Source: Antedon bifida (lineage: Eukaryota > Echinodermata > Crinoidea > Comatulida > Antedonidae). Taken from it: a DNA stretch of 64,000 bases. This document shows, one piece after another, positions 47,081 through 61,113 of this stretch; position 1 is the first letter of the stretch; each line of letters starts with the position of its first letter. Under the pieces are notes generated by a model, which was given only the letters and a program-made list of their open reading frames with translations, was not told the DNA's origin and searched no databases. The position numbers and the translations under genes were made by a program. The stretch covers positions 8,246,001-8,310,000 of the forward strand of contig OY727097.1 in assembly GCA_963402885.1 (NCBI GenBank), given 5' to 3'.

Positions 47081-47985
47081 AAAAGCTTAAACGTAAGAAA
47101 TAGAAATACGTTATTTACACTGAATTCAGAAAAAGTGTGTGGATAGGGGAAATATAACAAAGTGAAACAATGGATGAATCTTGTGTCCTTCCTGTTGAAA
47201 ATAACCCCCCTCTTTGGATCTGTCTTCGATATTGGAATATAACGCTGCTGGATGTTTTTCATTAAATTTTCACTATGAACCATAATCATTCCTTAATTGT
47301 AATACATGTAGTAATTTGTCAGAATTAAAACCTGTACAGTTTAATTTGCGAATATTTACTAAATTAATTTTGAATAAATGCATTTTTTAATACCTATAAT
47401 ACTATAGGCAAACTAGGTACAAGAACTTGTTCAGACAGGCACATAGATTTCAACAAAAGAATTTCACTTTCAACATAAATTAAGCGAACAAAATCAGAAA
47501 CCCTGGGGCCACGGTTCGCGCATATCCGGCCCTTCTCAAAGGACCTAGAATTCATTCTGTAAAAAAGTGAGCAAAACGATTTGACATCTATAGAATTTGC
47601 TTAAAGACCCAGATAACCAATAATGTAAAACAATTACAGAGAATCTTGAGGCTTATATTTCTCTCCAGCAGCTGTGTTAATGCAGTGGTATTTTAGCTAG
47701 AGGGTTTTTTAATATTTAGGTGTAGGACAATGCCTTAAAGCATGACTACTTTTTCCTATTTTTGGTAAAATGATTAACATCTAGTAACCCTATAAACTGT
47801 CCCTGTGTATAATTACTACAGTACACTACATGTACAATTTATGTTAAATAGGTTTAAAATCATAGATAACGTAAATGCCCAAACAAAAATGGAAAAATAT
47901 AGTTGGTTGGTCAGATACTGTATATACGGTTCTGTATTGTATATGACATTTTATGTCTAACATCATATACGAATTGAAATACAGT

Positions 47986-48070
47986 GTCACATGTATCACA
48001 TGTGGTGCCTGTATCATGTAAATACCAGCATAAGGCCTATAATACATTCGTCACAAGTGATACATGTGAC
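47986..48070. repeat. 14-bp perfect inverted repeat rich in CACATGTG
   Basis: GTCACATGTATCAC (47986-47999) and GTGATACATGTGAC (48057-48070), separated by 57 bp. A CACATGTG palindrome immediately follows the left arm. Confidence 0.9.
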
Positions 48071-49526
48071 AAATTATAGAAACAGTAGGCCTACCCAGAA
48101 TCGGCTATAATATGTATATCAAACAGACTTAAAAAGGAGACTTTTGACCCTAAAATACAGATTTTGCAACTTGTTTTATTGTAGCAGAAACTGCTTACTC
48201 CAATCTCAAGTTACATCTTTGCATCTTAATTGGCCATCATTCTTAGAGGCAGAAAATGCTGTCACACCAGTTTATTCATTTACAGTATAACCTTTTATTT
48301 ATTGTTATGATGAGGCAATGAATGGTATAGTAAACCAAATGATGCTGATGATGCCCAGTTCCTGAAAGACATTGCATTCATTCCATTGCTGTATGAAGTT
48401 CATCTATTTTTAGAAAACCCAGTTGAACAAACAATTTATGATAGTGTCTTGACCTTAAGCAATGGGCCACTATTCAACTTGTAATTTGTGTTTTGGGTAT
48501 TCAGCTTCCATTGAGGAATTCACGTCAAGGTGTGGTGTAGTAGTGGGGCGCCTTTGGTCTGAACTGGGTAATGCTTCTGGCGACTTCATACCCCAAGAGA
48601 ATCATTTTAACTGGAGGAGTGTGCCTGAACTTTGAGGATATTGTGAACATCATCCCTCCCAGGTAGATACTCAGGAAAGGTGATTTAACGATTTTGATAA
48701 TTGTCTCAACTTCAGTTAGCCTTAACCTATAAGCAGGTTGTCAGTACACATTTATTTTCTTTTTGCTACAATCATGCAATTATAAGAAATGACTTGATAA
48801 TGTCAGTATGCAGTAATACTGTTTATTTATACTGTTGCCATTTACTCAAGAGGGTTGCTGAATTAAGTATGTAAGTCTTGTGCATTGCATGCCATCAGCA
48901 TTAGTAATTTGGCCCATAAAACAAGAATAACCCAGAGAAGTAAATGCATTTTATTGGAATTACTGAGGCTACTGTACATTACCATGGATCAACCATACTG
49001 TATACCTCCATGGTTCCTCTAGGAAAATTCATTTTCTTGGTTTGGTTTGGAAAATCATAGATTAGATTGATAATAATGATAAGAACACCCATTTGTTTTG
49101 GTTTTTTATTTAGCTTGGCCTGGTTACACATTACGGTAAATAGATAGATAGTAGGGATGATAAAAAGGTACCTAATACAATTATACAAAACCTTGATATC
49201 TGTGTAATAATTGTAGTGACTCTGCAAAAGTAGTTGTTAGAATCATAGTTTTTTCAAGAAGTTGAGATTTGTTTGATCATCATGTGAATGTTGTCTAAAG
49301 TAGGTTCTAGATGGCGATTCAAACTAATGGAAAAAGATAAACATTTTGGAACACATGCCGTTTGATACAAATACTACTGACAAAAACATAAACAAGACTT
49401 GGAGCAAGTAATATGAATCAGTTAAAATACAAGATAACTATTGTAATAATTTCAAAAGCAAATTTCATGAAAATGGTACCATCCAATATTTAAAAAAAAA
49501 GCGGGTGTGTGCAGATGTGAACATAC

Positions 49527-49553
49527 CATGGACCTATAAATTATAGGTCCATG
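49527..49553. repeat. 27-bp palindrome (13-bp arms)
   Basis: CATGGACCTATAA, central A, then TTATAGGTCCATG. Perfect arms. Confidence 0.96.
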
Positions 49554-52500
49554 CATATACTACAGTAATATTTACATTAACTGCATTATACTCTAGTCTT
49601 CAGTGAATAAGAATGTCTGTTGAGTGGTTTTTAATGGTTTATCAAGTGGATCGATCCATTTTGCTTGATACTTCTAACCTTTTAATTGAGTTGTGCATAA
49701 TCATTGTTTACATGAGGTAAGTTTACATCTACCCTGCTGTGACACAAGCCAGTTCAGATTCAGTAAACTACATCCATGTTTTCTGTGTGTGTTGGAGTTC
49801 CTGCATGTTGGCATATCTTTCCCACAGTGTAAAGTCTCCAGTCATTTTGTATGCTTGAAAATAGGTTTTATATTGAATGTTCATGGTGGTTATAAGATAG
49901 TGTATTGGTTTTGGATATATTTGTATCATTTTGAAGGTGAGTATACTAACATTATTTATTGGTTCATTTGATTTGGAGTTTGGTAATACTATAGTCATCG
50001 TTATTACTGCCTACTATATCTACATTATACCTACTGTACCTTTAATTTTAGTTATTATTTATGATGTATTGATTATTAATTAATTACAATATATACTATG
50101 TGTATGACCCACCGAGAATAATATATGCCATGCCCGAGTATAATCACAACTTTTGTAATTTGGACGAAATTACATAAGACTTTGTTAATTCCAAGTATAA
50201 TCCTCCCTAATCTTTGCCAAATTTCGTACTCATGTTCTATGAGACTATACAGTTTACTAAAAGCCTATATCAGAGATCTTGAGCCTATACTGTACAGTAG
50301 TGTAGGGGGCCGATAAAAGAGCGTAACTGCGTCATTATGGACAAATATCTGAGCCCATTGAATTGAATTAAAGTTTATTATAATTATTTTGCGAGTTCAA
50401 TATTTAAATAGATAGAGTACTGAGTGTATTGTATTTTATCTCGGTATAGTACGGCAACCCATAAATAATTAAATTTTGTATTAAATGTGTTTATTGATAG
50501 ATTAACAGACACTAATACTAGAGTCTGTGTCATAATAATTATAATTGTGGACACTTTATAGAAGAAAAGATTTCTATGGTTTGATCATGACCTGTTTGGA
50601 ACTATAAACTGTAAATTGTTGACTGTAATTGTTGCTGTAACATGAGCGGATGTTTTCAGATGCATTAAATTGGAAAATTTTTAATTTGTGTTTGGAGATT
50701 TAGAATCTAAAATCAATAGCTGATATACGAGAGGTCAGCATAAGGGTATGGAACACTGAAACATATGCTTTGTATTTGCCTAAATGCATGACCTCATATG
50801 AGACTGACATGTGGTACTTTATTATAAACAAATATTTTATTATTTTGTCGTTTTTTTGTAATAATATTTACAAAATTTAAGTTTAATTGATAACATTTAC
50901 CAATTTCAATAATTATAGAAACCAAGAGAAATTTCATTAGAAAAAAACATTTATAAAAGCCACTGTTTTAAACATAATATAATAGATAATAATAAACATT
51001 TTCATTATTTTTAACTATTGTCATATTTACAGTAAAAAAAAAAAATCAAATTTCATGGTTGTGGCCAAACATTCCAATATGTGTAAACGCTGAATTTAAA
51101 CTATCATTCAGATGTTTGGTAGGCCACCATTGCTAAGTATTATCAAAGCCATCATAAAAAAAATATTTCCATCATCAATACGCTTCTTCGTCGTTAGACA
51201 TAACATGCCATTTATTCCTGTCATGGGCCGGGTGTGTCTCAAGTGGGCCAGTGTAATTTAGTTACTGTTTTCAGGGCATCCTGTATAATTTTGTCCATAT
51301 TTTCTTTGGTCTTCCAACAGGTCTTTTGACTTTCTTGTTGTCTTCTCTTCTTCCGTTTTTTTTTTGTAGTGAAGAAAAAAATCAATTGTTTGAAGGTAGT
51401 TTTTCAAATTTAGTTTTCGATGAACCATTAAACACGATCCTTCATTGCTTTATTGATGTAATTCATAGACTAGATTCGAATACATTTTCTAAATATGTAA
51501 TTAAATTGTAACTATATTAGTTGTCTATTGATAGTCTATTTGATTATTTTTGGAACCATGTTATTATTGATTTGATACTATAAATAATTCTTTTCTTGGA
51601 AATCAGGTTCATGTACATTACAATTTACTAATGATTGAATTACAAATGAAACTATTTAATACTGTTACTGTCATAGTCTAACAGTGTTTTTCCTGTAAAT
51701 GAGTTGATCTGTGCTTAGACATCAAGTTTTAAAAAAATTCATTCATGGCAGCCTACATGGATAAACTGACATATGCCTTTTTCCCTACAAGGGGAGAACA
51801 TGCTTGAGAAAGAAAAAAACTTTGATTTGAACATCCCTCTATTGGACAGTGATATTGTCTGTGAGCTGTGCCCCAATGGTGACGTGCCCCATTGTGGGCT
51901 ATCAAACCAATACAGTACATGAACTAGATGATACCACTCTCTTAAAGGGGTGCTCATAGTTTTTTTTAGAGGAATAATTCATAGTCAGTTTATTCAAATA
52001 AGTGGCAATAAACTAATGTGGATTTTAAAACTTTGTTGTTTAATTCAGGGTTCCAGTGTGGCTCAGTTTATGTATTTGTATCGATACCAAAACACTATCG
52101 TTAGTTTCTAATCATGTGACTTGTATTGGTATAGTTTTTATTTTGTTATTGGTAATAAAGACAAAATTACTGAAATGTATAGTTTCAATCTTTAACTTGT
52201 TGTTTTGAATTCTTACTATCGTATTGCCCATGTTTGATTCTTGCATGAAGAGCTTGGTTAGTTCATTCATAGTAAAAATACTCTATAGCCTACTACTAAT
52301 ATATACATTCTAGCCTCTCTAGACATGGATGGATTCTCTACCAAATGATTTGAAGATGTGCACTGTAGGTGGTATAGAGTACATTGTATGTTAGCAATGC
52401 TGTTTGGCAAAAAGGTGGATGTTATTGGTTGTTTCCGTATGGTTCGTTTAAAAGTTCATTGATGCATAACATTCTTAAAGTAGGTTAACTGCCAATTAGT

Positions 52501-54424
52501 AGAATCCATATGATGGAATAATGTTTGTAATTTTGTTTCAGAAATGCTTTTAATTTTGACATAGTTATGTAATGATAATTTATGTGATTATGTCTAGAAT
52601 GAGGGCAGCAAATAGAAGACGAATCATTGGCAAATACATGATGAGGAGTAATTGTTGTGGTAGCTGGGATTGACGGCATCGCCAAATATAAAAGTTTTTC
52701 CAAAAACCTTTTAAGCATATTATGTTACAGCCCATCTAGCATAGCTTTTCTTTTTATCTTTTAACTGCCTCTTAAAACTCTTATTTAATACATGTTTAAC
52801 ATGAATTAAGATGGTTATTGCACAAACATAGATTAAAAAGATACTGTTTCATCCCTGACCTATACGTGAGAGCAATAACATCTTATTTAACTATTAATGA
52901 AGTTATAGTCATTGTACACTACACATCAATCGTAATTGCAGAGTTGTGGTTTAAGCTGGTTGGTTTATGCAAAGCTGTCTTATTCTAGTTCACTATCTTG
53001 TTCACACACTATCGTATATTACTACTTTATAACAATGAAATCTGTCTGACTTATCATGACCAAAGTTCTTTGCCTTTTCACTTAAATGATTTACTAGTAC
53101 TGTAGGCCTAACTTTTGTACATGGTACCTGGAACATAACATAAAACGTGATCAAACATGTTGCATATGTTTAAATAATGATCACATGCTGTGGTCCTTAA
53201 AAATAAGTGACATAAAAATAGATTTATTAAACCTGCAAACTCCTGTTTAGGATTTCTAATGTTATCTTATGTGGTGGTACTCGATGCCACACACATAATT
53301 AATCTCTTGCCAGTAAAGTTGAATGTTCGAATCACATATTGTGAAAGTTTATCCCAGTAGGGGATATGCTTGAAGTAACTTGTAAAATTACTTGCTTAAC
53401 TAGAATCCCTTTGAGAGGGAATTTGTCTTCTTCATGCTATGTAAATAACACAAAGTAATTCTGTCCTTTAACATGGTAGATAGGAAACATTTGGTTAAAA
53501 AATCTGTTATTATTTTAGAACCCAAATTGTAATTTAACCAATTCTATTCAACATGAATTAAAGGATTGCTGTTTATAAAAATTAATAATAATTAATAAAT
53601 AATTATAAATATATTATATTTATATATTAAAATGGAAATGTTTAAATGATTCGAAATATAATAACTAAATAATAATTATAAATTAAGACAAAATAAAACC
53701 TAGTTGAAAGATATATTTCATCCATTATCTAAAAAATGAGTAATTAATATCAGATATGCAGACATAATTACCACATCTGATGTATTTAAATACACTAGGT
53801 TTGTTTCTATAGGGTCATTCCAGTTGATTAATTGATACAGGAAGATTGTGTGTCATGTTATTAGGTGGGAGTATACTGGTCTGACGTCAATCTCTTTCTT
53901 CACATGGCTGTAGCCCGATATAACGAAATAAATTAGCTAGTCTTGTTGTTGGTTAAATTGCACCGTGCTATTCGGATCAATGGCATGGTATTTCATGCAT
54001 CTCAGCCTAGATGATGTACAGTACATTATTATTTCAGGTATGATGGATGTTCTTTCTCTCACAATACATTATTACTATATTAGGGCATATTATGTATATT
54101 TGATTATGTATTTATTACAATTATTTATAAGTAAGTATTTAACAAATATAAATGGTGTACATAATATATGTTGGGCATAATGTACTAATGTAATCTATAC
54201 AATTTCAAATTGCAATAACAGAAACTCAAAATGCCAAGCAATAATTTGTATATAAAATGGTGAAAAGGGTAAAAGACTTATTATAAGATCCTTTAAATAT
54301 TATTTATTGCTTTTAACTGCTGGGTGGGTTTAATGTTTAAATTTATTGTATTGTATAAACTTGTCATTTTTCAAAATGTTTATTATATTACCATTTTAGG
54401 TTTATTCAGCCTTTATGCACTTGT

Positions 54425-54700
54425 TAATTGTATGACCCACTATACAATCCCCCTGGGAGAGGTGCGTCATTACAAGTAATTGATGCAGGGGTGCGTCAAA
54501 AAAACCTAGATGGTACGTCACATAAATGAACAATGGTGTGTCGATGGCCGTCACTTTACCACCTACCATATCATGAACAACATGGTCACAATGCGTCAAA
54601 ATGTGTGCGTCATCGTCATTCATAAGGTACTGTATGATGAATATCAGACAAATGGCGCACCTCTCTCGGGGATCGTATAGGTATCTTGGGTTATACAATT
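54425..54700. mobile_element. MITE with long imperfect terminal inverted repeats
   Basis: The left end reads AATTGTATGACCCACTATAC, then CCCCTGGGAGAGGTGCGTCATT; the reversed right end reads CAATTGTATAACCCAAGATA, then CCCCGAGAGAGGTGCGCCATT. The interior has several TGCGTCA and GACGNAC words in both orientations. An open frame across it (54402-54749, minus) is incidental. Confidence 0.85.
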
Positions 54701-57496
54701 GATTAATAAAGCTGATTAGATGTTTTTTTATAGTGTCTATAGAGATCATAGATTGAATACATAAGTTTTGGTAAGAGCTGTACCAAAAAAAATTACTGAA
54801 AGAAAGTTCATTTTAAACTTTATTTGAAGAATATCTCAAACAAAGATATAATATAGCACTGTTATTTTGAATAAATGGTAGTAGTAGTTTATACCAAATC
54901 AAGCCTAGGAAGCCAATATACACACAGACATTATTATAGAGAAAAATCCATAACAATTAAAGATATCAATTGTTTGGTACAATAAAAATGAAGATTATAA
55001 AATTAAACTGTTATGAATACCCATTTAGTAGGCCGCCATAAACACAATTTCTTTTGACCATATGTCGACTGTATGTAATGGTTCGATTTTCAGCCAATGT
55101 AGTATTGGGCAGACTAACTTATCTTTCAAATTCCAATGCAATTTAATAGACCATTAATGTTAACTACTAATTTCTGTAAAGCTGGTTTTATTTTATAATG
55201 TAATTGCGGCTCATAAAGCACATTAGCTGGACAGACACATTTGTGTTGTAAAACCAGTCAATGTGCATAATGTGTTGATATGTGGCTATTATAGAAGAAG
55301 CGTGTTTTTACAGTAGGTCACACATGTGAGATTGTTATAACTTTTTTTTGGCAAAGATCCATTTTAGGGCGTATGTTTTTTAATACATAGCACTATTGAA
55401 ATTGCTCTCTTGGTAGTAGTGTTTAGGGGCTAGCGGTAAATATAATAAAGTGTTATTTGTCATAAATTCTTGGAATAGTTTTTTTTAAACCATTTTTTCA
55501 TTATTAATATCTTAAACTGTGCAATATTGGTGATACTGCCTGCCAAAAATGCATTAGGCCTATGTATTAATGTTAATATAAATCTATAATGACAATGTTG
55601 TTTGTGATAAATATGCTTTCAAAAAACAACCCAGGTCGTAGGTTCAAATCCTGAATTTGGCTTAGAAACAACTATTTTTCTGATGGCCATTTAAACAGTG
55701 CTAGTACCGTAGATTGTGCAAATCGATAATTGGCAAGTAGAAGTAATTTAAAAATGGGTATAAAAAAAAATTATCTTTTTGGAATTCATTCTCCATGAAA
55801 TATCTTCATTTACCAACTAAAAGCTCCCAGACAGAAGAGATTTCACTCAATTGTTGGTACGTTTTTTATTATTCATTCAACTGTTTTTTAGGCAAGTAAA
55901 TGAGATAAAATGTCTTCTGAAGCTATATTCGCACTGGATTTGAAAAATGTTAAATTTAACCAAGGTAACTTTACCTAAGACCATCCGTAAATTTGTTGGC
56001 ACTTGGATAATTCCACCCAGTAGCATACACAGTAATGTCATCAATTGATCCATTATGTTAATAGAATGTGAGACTGCAGAGGATTGAGTGATGAGAAAAT
56101 AAAATGTCATAAAAGGGAAATGATGTAATAAGTTATGGATAAATATTTTGTTATCGAAGGTGAAAAGCAGATGTTTACCTTGCGATTTTACATCAATCTT
56201 TGCCATAAGCTCTTTCAAATACTGTTTAAATGTCATTATGATAATTGTTAATTAGTTATCTAATCTTGTGGACATTTCATTGTAAGGTAAGGAAGTGAAC
56301 ATCGACTGATGTGGTCAACCTGATGATACTGAGAATTCTTTTAATTACATTTGTCCTGCAGTACATTAAAATTGCCAATTTTTACTGTAGTTGTCTAAAC
56401 AGTCACATAAATATAATACATCATTTACATACATTAAATAACAATTCAATAAATACAGTACATTCAAATAATAAATGGGTCAAATTCAAAGTCCACATTA
56501 TTATTGGTAATAATGCTATAATTAGATTTTGTGAGTACTGCCCTCTATTGACTTACTTACACCTAATAAAAACATCCTAAACATCCTTGCCTTGTACTTT
56601 TATTGGATACAAGTTACAATATAAGTGAAAAAGTTTACTTAGGTGAAAAATAAGAGGGATGGACTTTTCAAATCATCTTTGTCAACCTGAAAATATATAA
56701 TTTACATAAAAAAGGGTGTGTTTTTACATTTCAAGTTGAATGTTTTCTAGTTCTATGATTAATATGAAAAAAAGAGTGAATGAGATTGGATGAAAGGATA
56801 ACTAGGCCTACTGCCTTTAATTTTATGTAAACCTTACTGAGGTTTTTGGTAGTTTACAGTACACAAATCTACTGCACAATACGATGATAGAGCCTACTAT
56901 CTTCTTGAGGGCCTTGGTAGTCAATATTATACTATTATATAGAAAGGCTTATTTATGCTTCCATTTTCATCTAGAGGTCTTGGTAACCCCTCTCCATCAA
57001 TTAAGTTTCTCAGCCATGTTTATCGTCTGCTTACTGAACCGTAAGCGTGGTAAAATATGCAATCTTTCTCGCTGTAGAGGCTGCAGTTAATACACCACTT
57101 TCAACAGCAACATACTGTAGTAGGCTTAGAAAATTACACATTGCAATTTAATATAGGGAAAACTATATATTATCATTGAAGGTACTTTTTTTCACATTTA
57201 AATGATGGTTGTAATAATTATCTTTTGACCAATCAGAGGCCTGTAATCTATGTATGGGATTAATACATACTGTACCATGATATCTCATTGTTTAAACTTT
57301 ATATATAATGCATTCTGATTGGCTTACCAGGTTTCTAATTATATTCGTCAATTTAATATCTTTAAGTGGATCTTTACTTATTCATTGACATCTTTCGTCA
57401 GGGTGGTCTTATCTCTGTTTGCTATCTCTTTATATTTGATGAAGGTAATACAACCAGACCGTGTTTCATGTGAGTGAACATTTTAATTTCTTTCAG

Positions 57497-57803
57497 ATTG
57501 TGGCTGCTGCATACTCCCAAAAGAATTGAGCTAATACATACTGGAAGTTTTTGAGCCTAAACTGTCGGATCAGGATACGTGTATTAAGCACTTCCTCAAT
57601 TACTTTTGTTCGGTCTCAAACTAAGTACTGGAAGGAGATAAAAAATACGTGCCTTGGGTTTTTAATTCAAAAGGCGAAAGGAATACCGGTAGCACATACT
57701 CAAAGTTATGCAGCTAAGCATACTTGACGAATTCTTTGTCGGCAACACATGGTTTGAATTCTTAATCAAAGGTTTATTCGTGGTTTGAACTCCGATGATA
57801 TTG
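57497..57803 (+). other. Candidate untranslated exon
   Basis: 307 bp between a strong acceptor (TTTCTTTCAG) and a strong donor (TTG before GTAAGT), with composition less AT-biased than its flanks and stops in all frames over most of its length. The last ATG (57795) would read MIL into the donor, in phase 0. Two CCAATCAG-type boxes (57229-57236 and, inverted, 57315-57322) precede it, so it could instead lie near an alternative promoter. Confidence 0.35.
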
Positions 57804-58262
57804 GTAAGTTTTTTTTGTTTTAATACAGTTAGCTTTCTATTCATATATTGCTATGAAATTATTACCCCATATCATGTGTTTTTATTTTAATTTATGAATT
57901 CATTAATTTAATTTTCACAATCTTTTGTTGGTTAATAACCTATCGAATTGGCTCTTTTATCTAAACAGTATCACCAAATTGCTGTACTTTCAACTTTATG
58001 AAGGCCAGCTTATGTACCTTTATCATTGCATTGATAAGGTTTGATTTAATTGTAGAAGGAACAAATGCTGATTAAAATATTTTAGATGCATTTTAACAGA
58101 TTTGACACGTTTTAAATTCATCACAAAATATCTTGTGCGTCATGCATTCTAGTAACTAATCGGATGTAATTATGTATTAAATACAGAAATAATCTTTTAA
58201 AAAACACAATTCAAACAGTAAATGTAAAATGTTTTTATCTTAAACCAACATTTCTGGAGATC

Positions 58263-58421
58263 AGGAGGAAGGCGCACAGGGAAAACAGGAGGGAGGCGCA
58301 CAGGGAAAACAACTAGGAGGGAGGCGCACAGGGAAAACAGGAGGGAGGCGAACAGGGAAAACAGGAGGGAGGCGCACAGGGAAAACAGGAGGGAGGCGCA
58401 CAGGGAAAACAGGAGGGTGGG
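58263..58421 (+). repeat. 24-bp purine-rich minisatellite, 6.5 copies
   Basis: Unit AGGAGGGAGGCGCACAGGGA plus AAAC. Six full copies (58263-58310, then a 4-base AACT insertion, then 58315-58410) and a partial one to 58421. The copies are nearly identical, so the array is young. Strong strand asymmetry: the plus strand is about 85% purine with repeated GGG runs. Confidence 0.98.
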
Positions 58422-59833
58422 TTGGAACGTCTGTTATTTAAAGGCCCCTAGCTACAGTACGTGAAGTGAAATCAAAGCTAATGAAACTGATGGGCCCCTA
58501 CACTGGTATGATCACTGCTGTGAATCAAATTAGAAATTCATCATGTAGACAGAGTATTGCAAGCACCTAATTCATAATTAAATCAAGTAGGAAATTTAGG
58601 TTGATATATATTCAGTCTAGCATGTGTTTATATTTGATTGAATGCTTCTACACTTTTCCATCTGTGCATACATTAGTTGATGCTGATAACATTTTGAAAC
58701 ATTAAGGCATGTTTGCTTTTGAATTAATAAAGACTGTATTTGGATTTAACAAAAACTAGCCAGAGCAGTTATAATGTAGTATTAATATTGGCGAGATTAG
58801 TCGGTACAACAGTAGGAATTATAGGTTGAAATAGCTCAAGGGGTAATAGTTCTCGTCAGCACCTTTCAAAATGTTGGTGCTTGATTTGATGGATAAATGT
58901 TATTTTTCTTTCACCAGATTTTAATCATAATGTACAAAAACCTCGTATCAACTCAAGCTTAACAGGTCAATTGTATATAGCAGCCTAGCTAGTTCTAGAC
59001 ATACATGTTCACATTCACACAAGAGAATGAAAATATTGATATTGATAGATTACTAATTTTGACTGTCGTTCTTGGTATTTATTACCTTTAATCATAACTA
59101 AGATGAAGGATTAAACGTTTTTGATGTGGGGCCCAATTCTGCATGCAGATGTCTGGCATGGACCATGCCATCTATTCCCATGAAATGAGGTTTTCATTCA
59201 AGTCAAACTTATAATCTGAATTCTATTAACACACTTTTTCTAGCTTGAAAGTTTATTTCCGACTTTAAAATGCTTCGAACTTCCCTCCTTCACAGAGTTG
59301 ATTTTAATTGAAGGAAACTTGTGACTTAAGTGTGATTGTAAACAACAATTAAATTAATTTCAAAATATAACCATTTTAGACAATGAACAATTCTTATTAA
59401 ATTAAACAGATTATTGTACTTACGAGAATGGAAATGTAACTTTTTTTAGGCGACAGATTTCTTCCTCTGATAAGAAAGATTAACATATCTCATAATGTTA
59501 TGGCTAGCTAATAACAAATTTATGAGAATCATAAATCATAATTATCATTAAGATGTTTGGTAGAAATCCCTAATCAACCATTTATCATTGATTACCCAGT
59601 GAGAAATATGACAAGATTGAAGTATGATTCATATGCCATTGTTTGACCAGTTTCCTTGAATCCATGTTCAAGCAACCATGATGAATGTGCTGAACCATGA
59701 TATCAGTCTTATCAAAGTTAGAGTCTGCTTGACAACAAAGCTTCTTATGGACAATGTGATCATGACTCTGTAGTACCCTATTAGATGAGTATCATGATCA
59801 GTCGCAATGTACATGTAATCGGCGCTGATAGGA

Positions 59834-60060
59834 GAAAGCCTCGATTACACTGGACTTATTTTGGTCAAATTAAATAAGTCGTATTTTAAGTTAAGCAAGA
59901 AAAGTCCAATTTGAACACTGCCTCTACAAATTTACTCAGAGTTAAAATTAACCAAGACCATTTAAGGTTAATTTTACCAACACCTAGTAGAACTTAGCAG
60001 GGCTATCCAATCCTAACGTATAGTTATCTTATTTTCAAGTCCAGTGTGGACAAGGCTTTA
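59834..60060. mobile_element. MITE, family B
   Basis: The left end reads GAAAGCCTCGATTACACTGG, then ACTT; the reversed right end reads TAAAGCCTTGTCCACACTGG, then ACTTGAAAATAAGATAA. 227 bp, no coding capacity. Confidence 0.8.
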
Positions 60061-61050
60061 GTTATCAGTACGTCCAATTGCAGTTCAGCTGGCCATTTCA
60101 GACACAGCTGATTCAGAATTTAAGAAAGGTGATGGGGTGTCAACCAATGTAATGGAATGTGTTGGTTATCTAGACATTTAGTATCAGGAGTTGATGCCCT
60201 AGCACAAAATCGCAATGGGTAACAATTTTGCTAGACCAAAAAGTGCCAATCCTTCATTGATGATAGTGGCGGTAGAAACTGACTAGTAGGCCTACTGAAT
60301 AGTGGTCCCAAGCAGAGCATTGTAATATTGAACTATTTGGCTGTGATCAATAAGAATTTAAGTTGGTACCTTTCATGTAACCACTGAAATTAACTCATGA
60401 AACCAACTAAGTCTGAAGAGGCCCATGGTACTTGTGGTTTGACCCCATTGTTCAATATATTATGGAATAATCCACATTATTACAACATAAAAACCATGTG
60501 GCACATAATGATGGTAAATTTTAACATTTTATACCCTATATGGTGAGATTTAATGCATCACTTATACTTAATTTGAACAGGTCATACTAGTTTTTTGTGA
60601 ATTAGGTAATTGTATCTACCAGTACATTATATAGATTAAGAGCAATTTGAACTATTGACTTTACACACCCATGATGCACTACTATGATGACATAATGACT
60701 TGTATGTCATCAGCATTGATGAACATACTTAACAATTGAGTGTGTCATTGTTTTTTAATTGTAATTGAAAAGATTATTGAATGTTTTATTGCTGTGCAAC
60801 TTTTAGCTGCAATGCAAAATAATGCTTATTTTATTGAAACCGCCTTTGATCTTGAGTCAACTTATAGTAAACTTCTTGACCATTTGACCGCCAGAGCTCA
60901 TTGCATTTTTTGTAACGTTTTATATTTAACAATTCACTGCTGATTGAATTGGCAGAAGTGTGTTATTATTTTTCAAATAACATGGTTATTATTATTATAG
61001 CAATAGCAATATGCAACAGAAATGGGACCAATGTTTTTTTGCTAATAATA

Positions 61051-61113
61051 TCAAGGAATATTAGCAAAATCAAGGAATATCAGCAAAATCAAGGTATATC
61101 AGCAAAATCAAAG
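61051..61113 (+). repeat. 19-bp tandem repeat, 3.3 copies
   Basis: TCAAGGAATATTAGCAAAA with two variants (61051-61069, 61070-61088, 61089-61107), followed by a partial unit. Confidence 0.95.

Larger units (their letters stand above)
43256..57496. other. Probable long first intron or intergenic DNA
   Basis: No coding exon recognised in 14 kb. Contains the repeats and palindromes listed separately and otherwise AT-rich single-copy-looking sequence with several poly(A)/poly(T) runs. Confidence 0.4.

Noticed and set aside
46915-47289. 124-codon open frame on the minus strand
   Set aside because: Runs through the GTCGTCG direct-repeat region; no recognisable domain.
54402-54749. 115-codon open frame on the minus strand
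   Set aside because: It coincides with a MITE; its repeated THxxx segments are translations of the inverted TGACGCA words.
55877-56236. 119-codon open frame on the minus strand
   Set aside because: No family resemblance, biased composition, no supporting splice sites.
58263-58421. CRISPR-like array
   Set aside because: The repeats are directly adjacent with no spacers, in animal DNA; it is a minisatellite.
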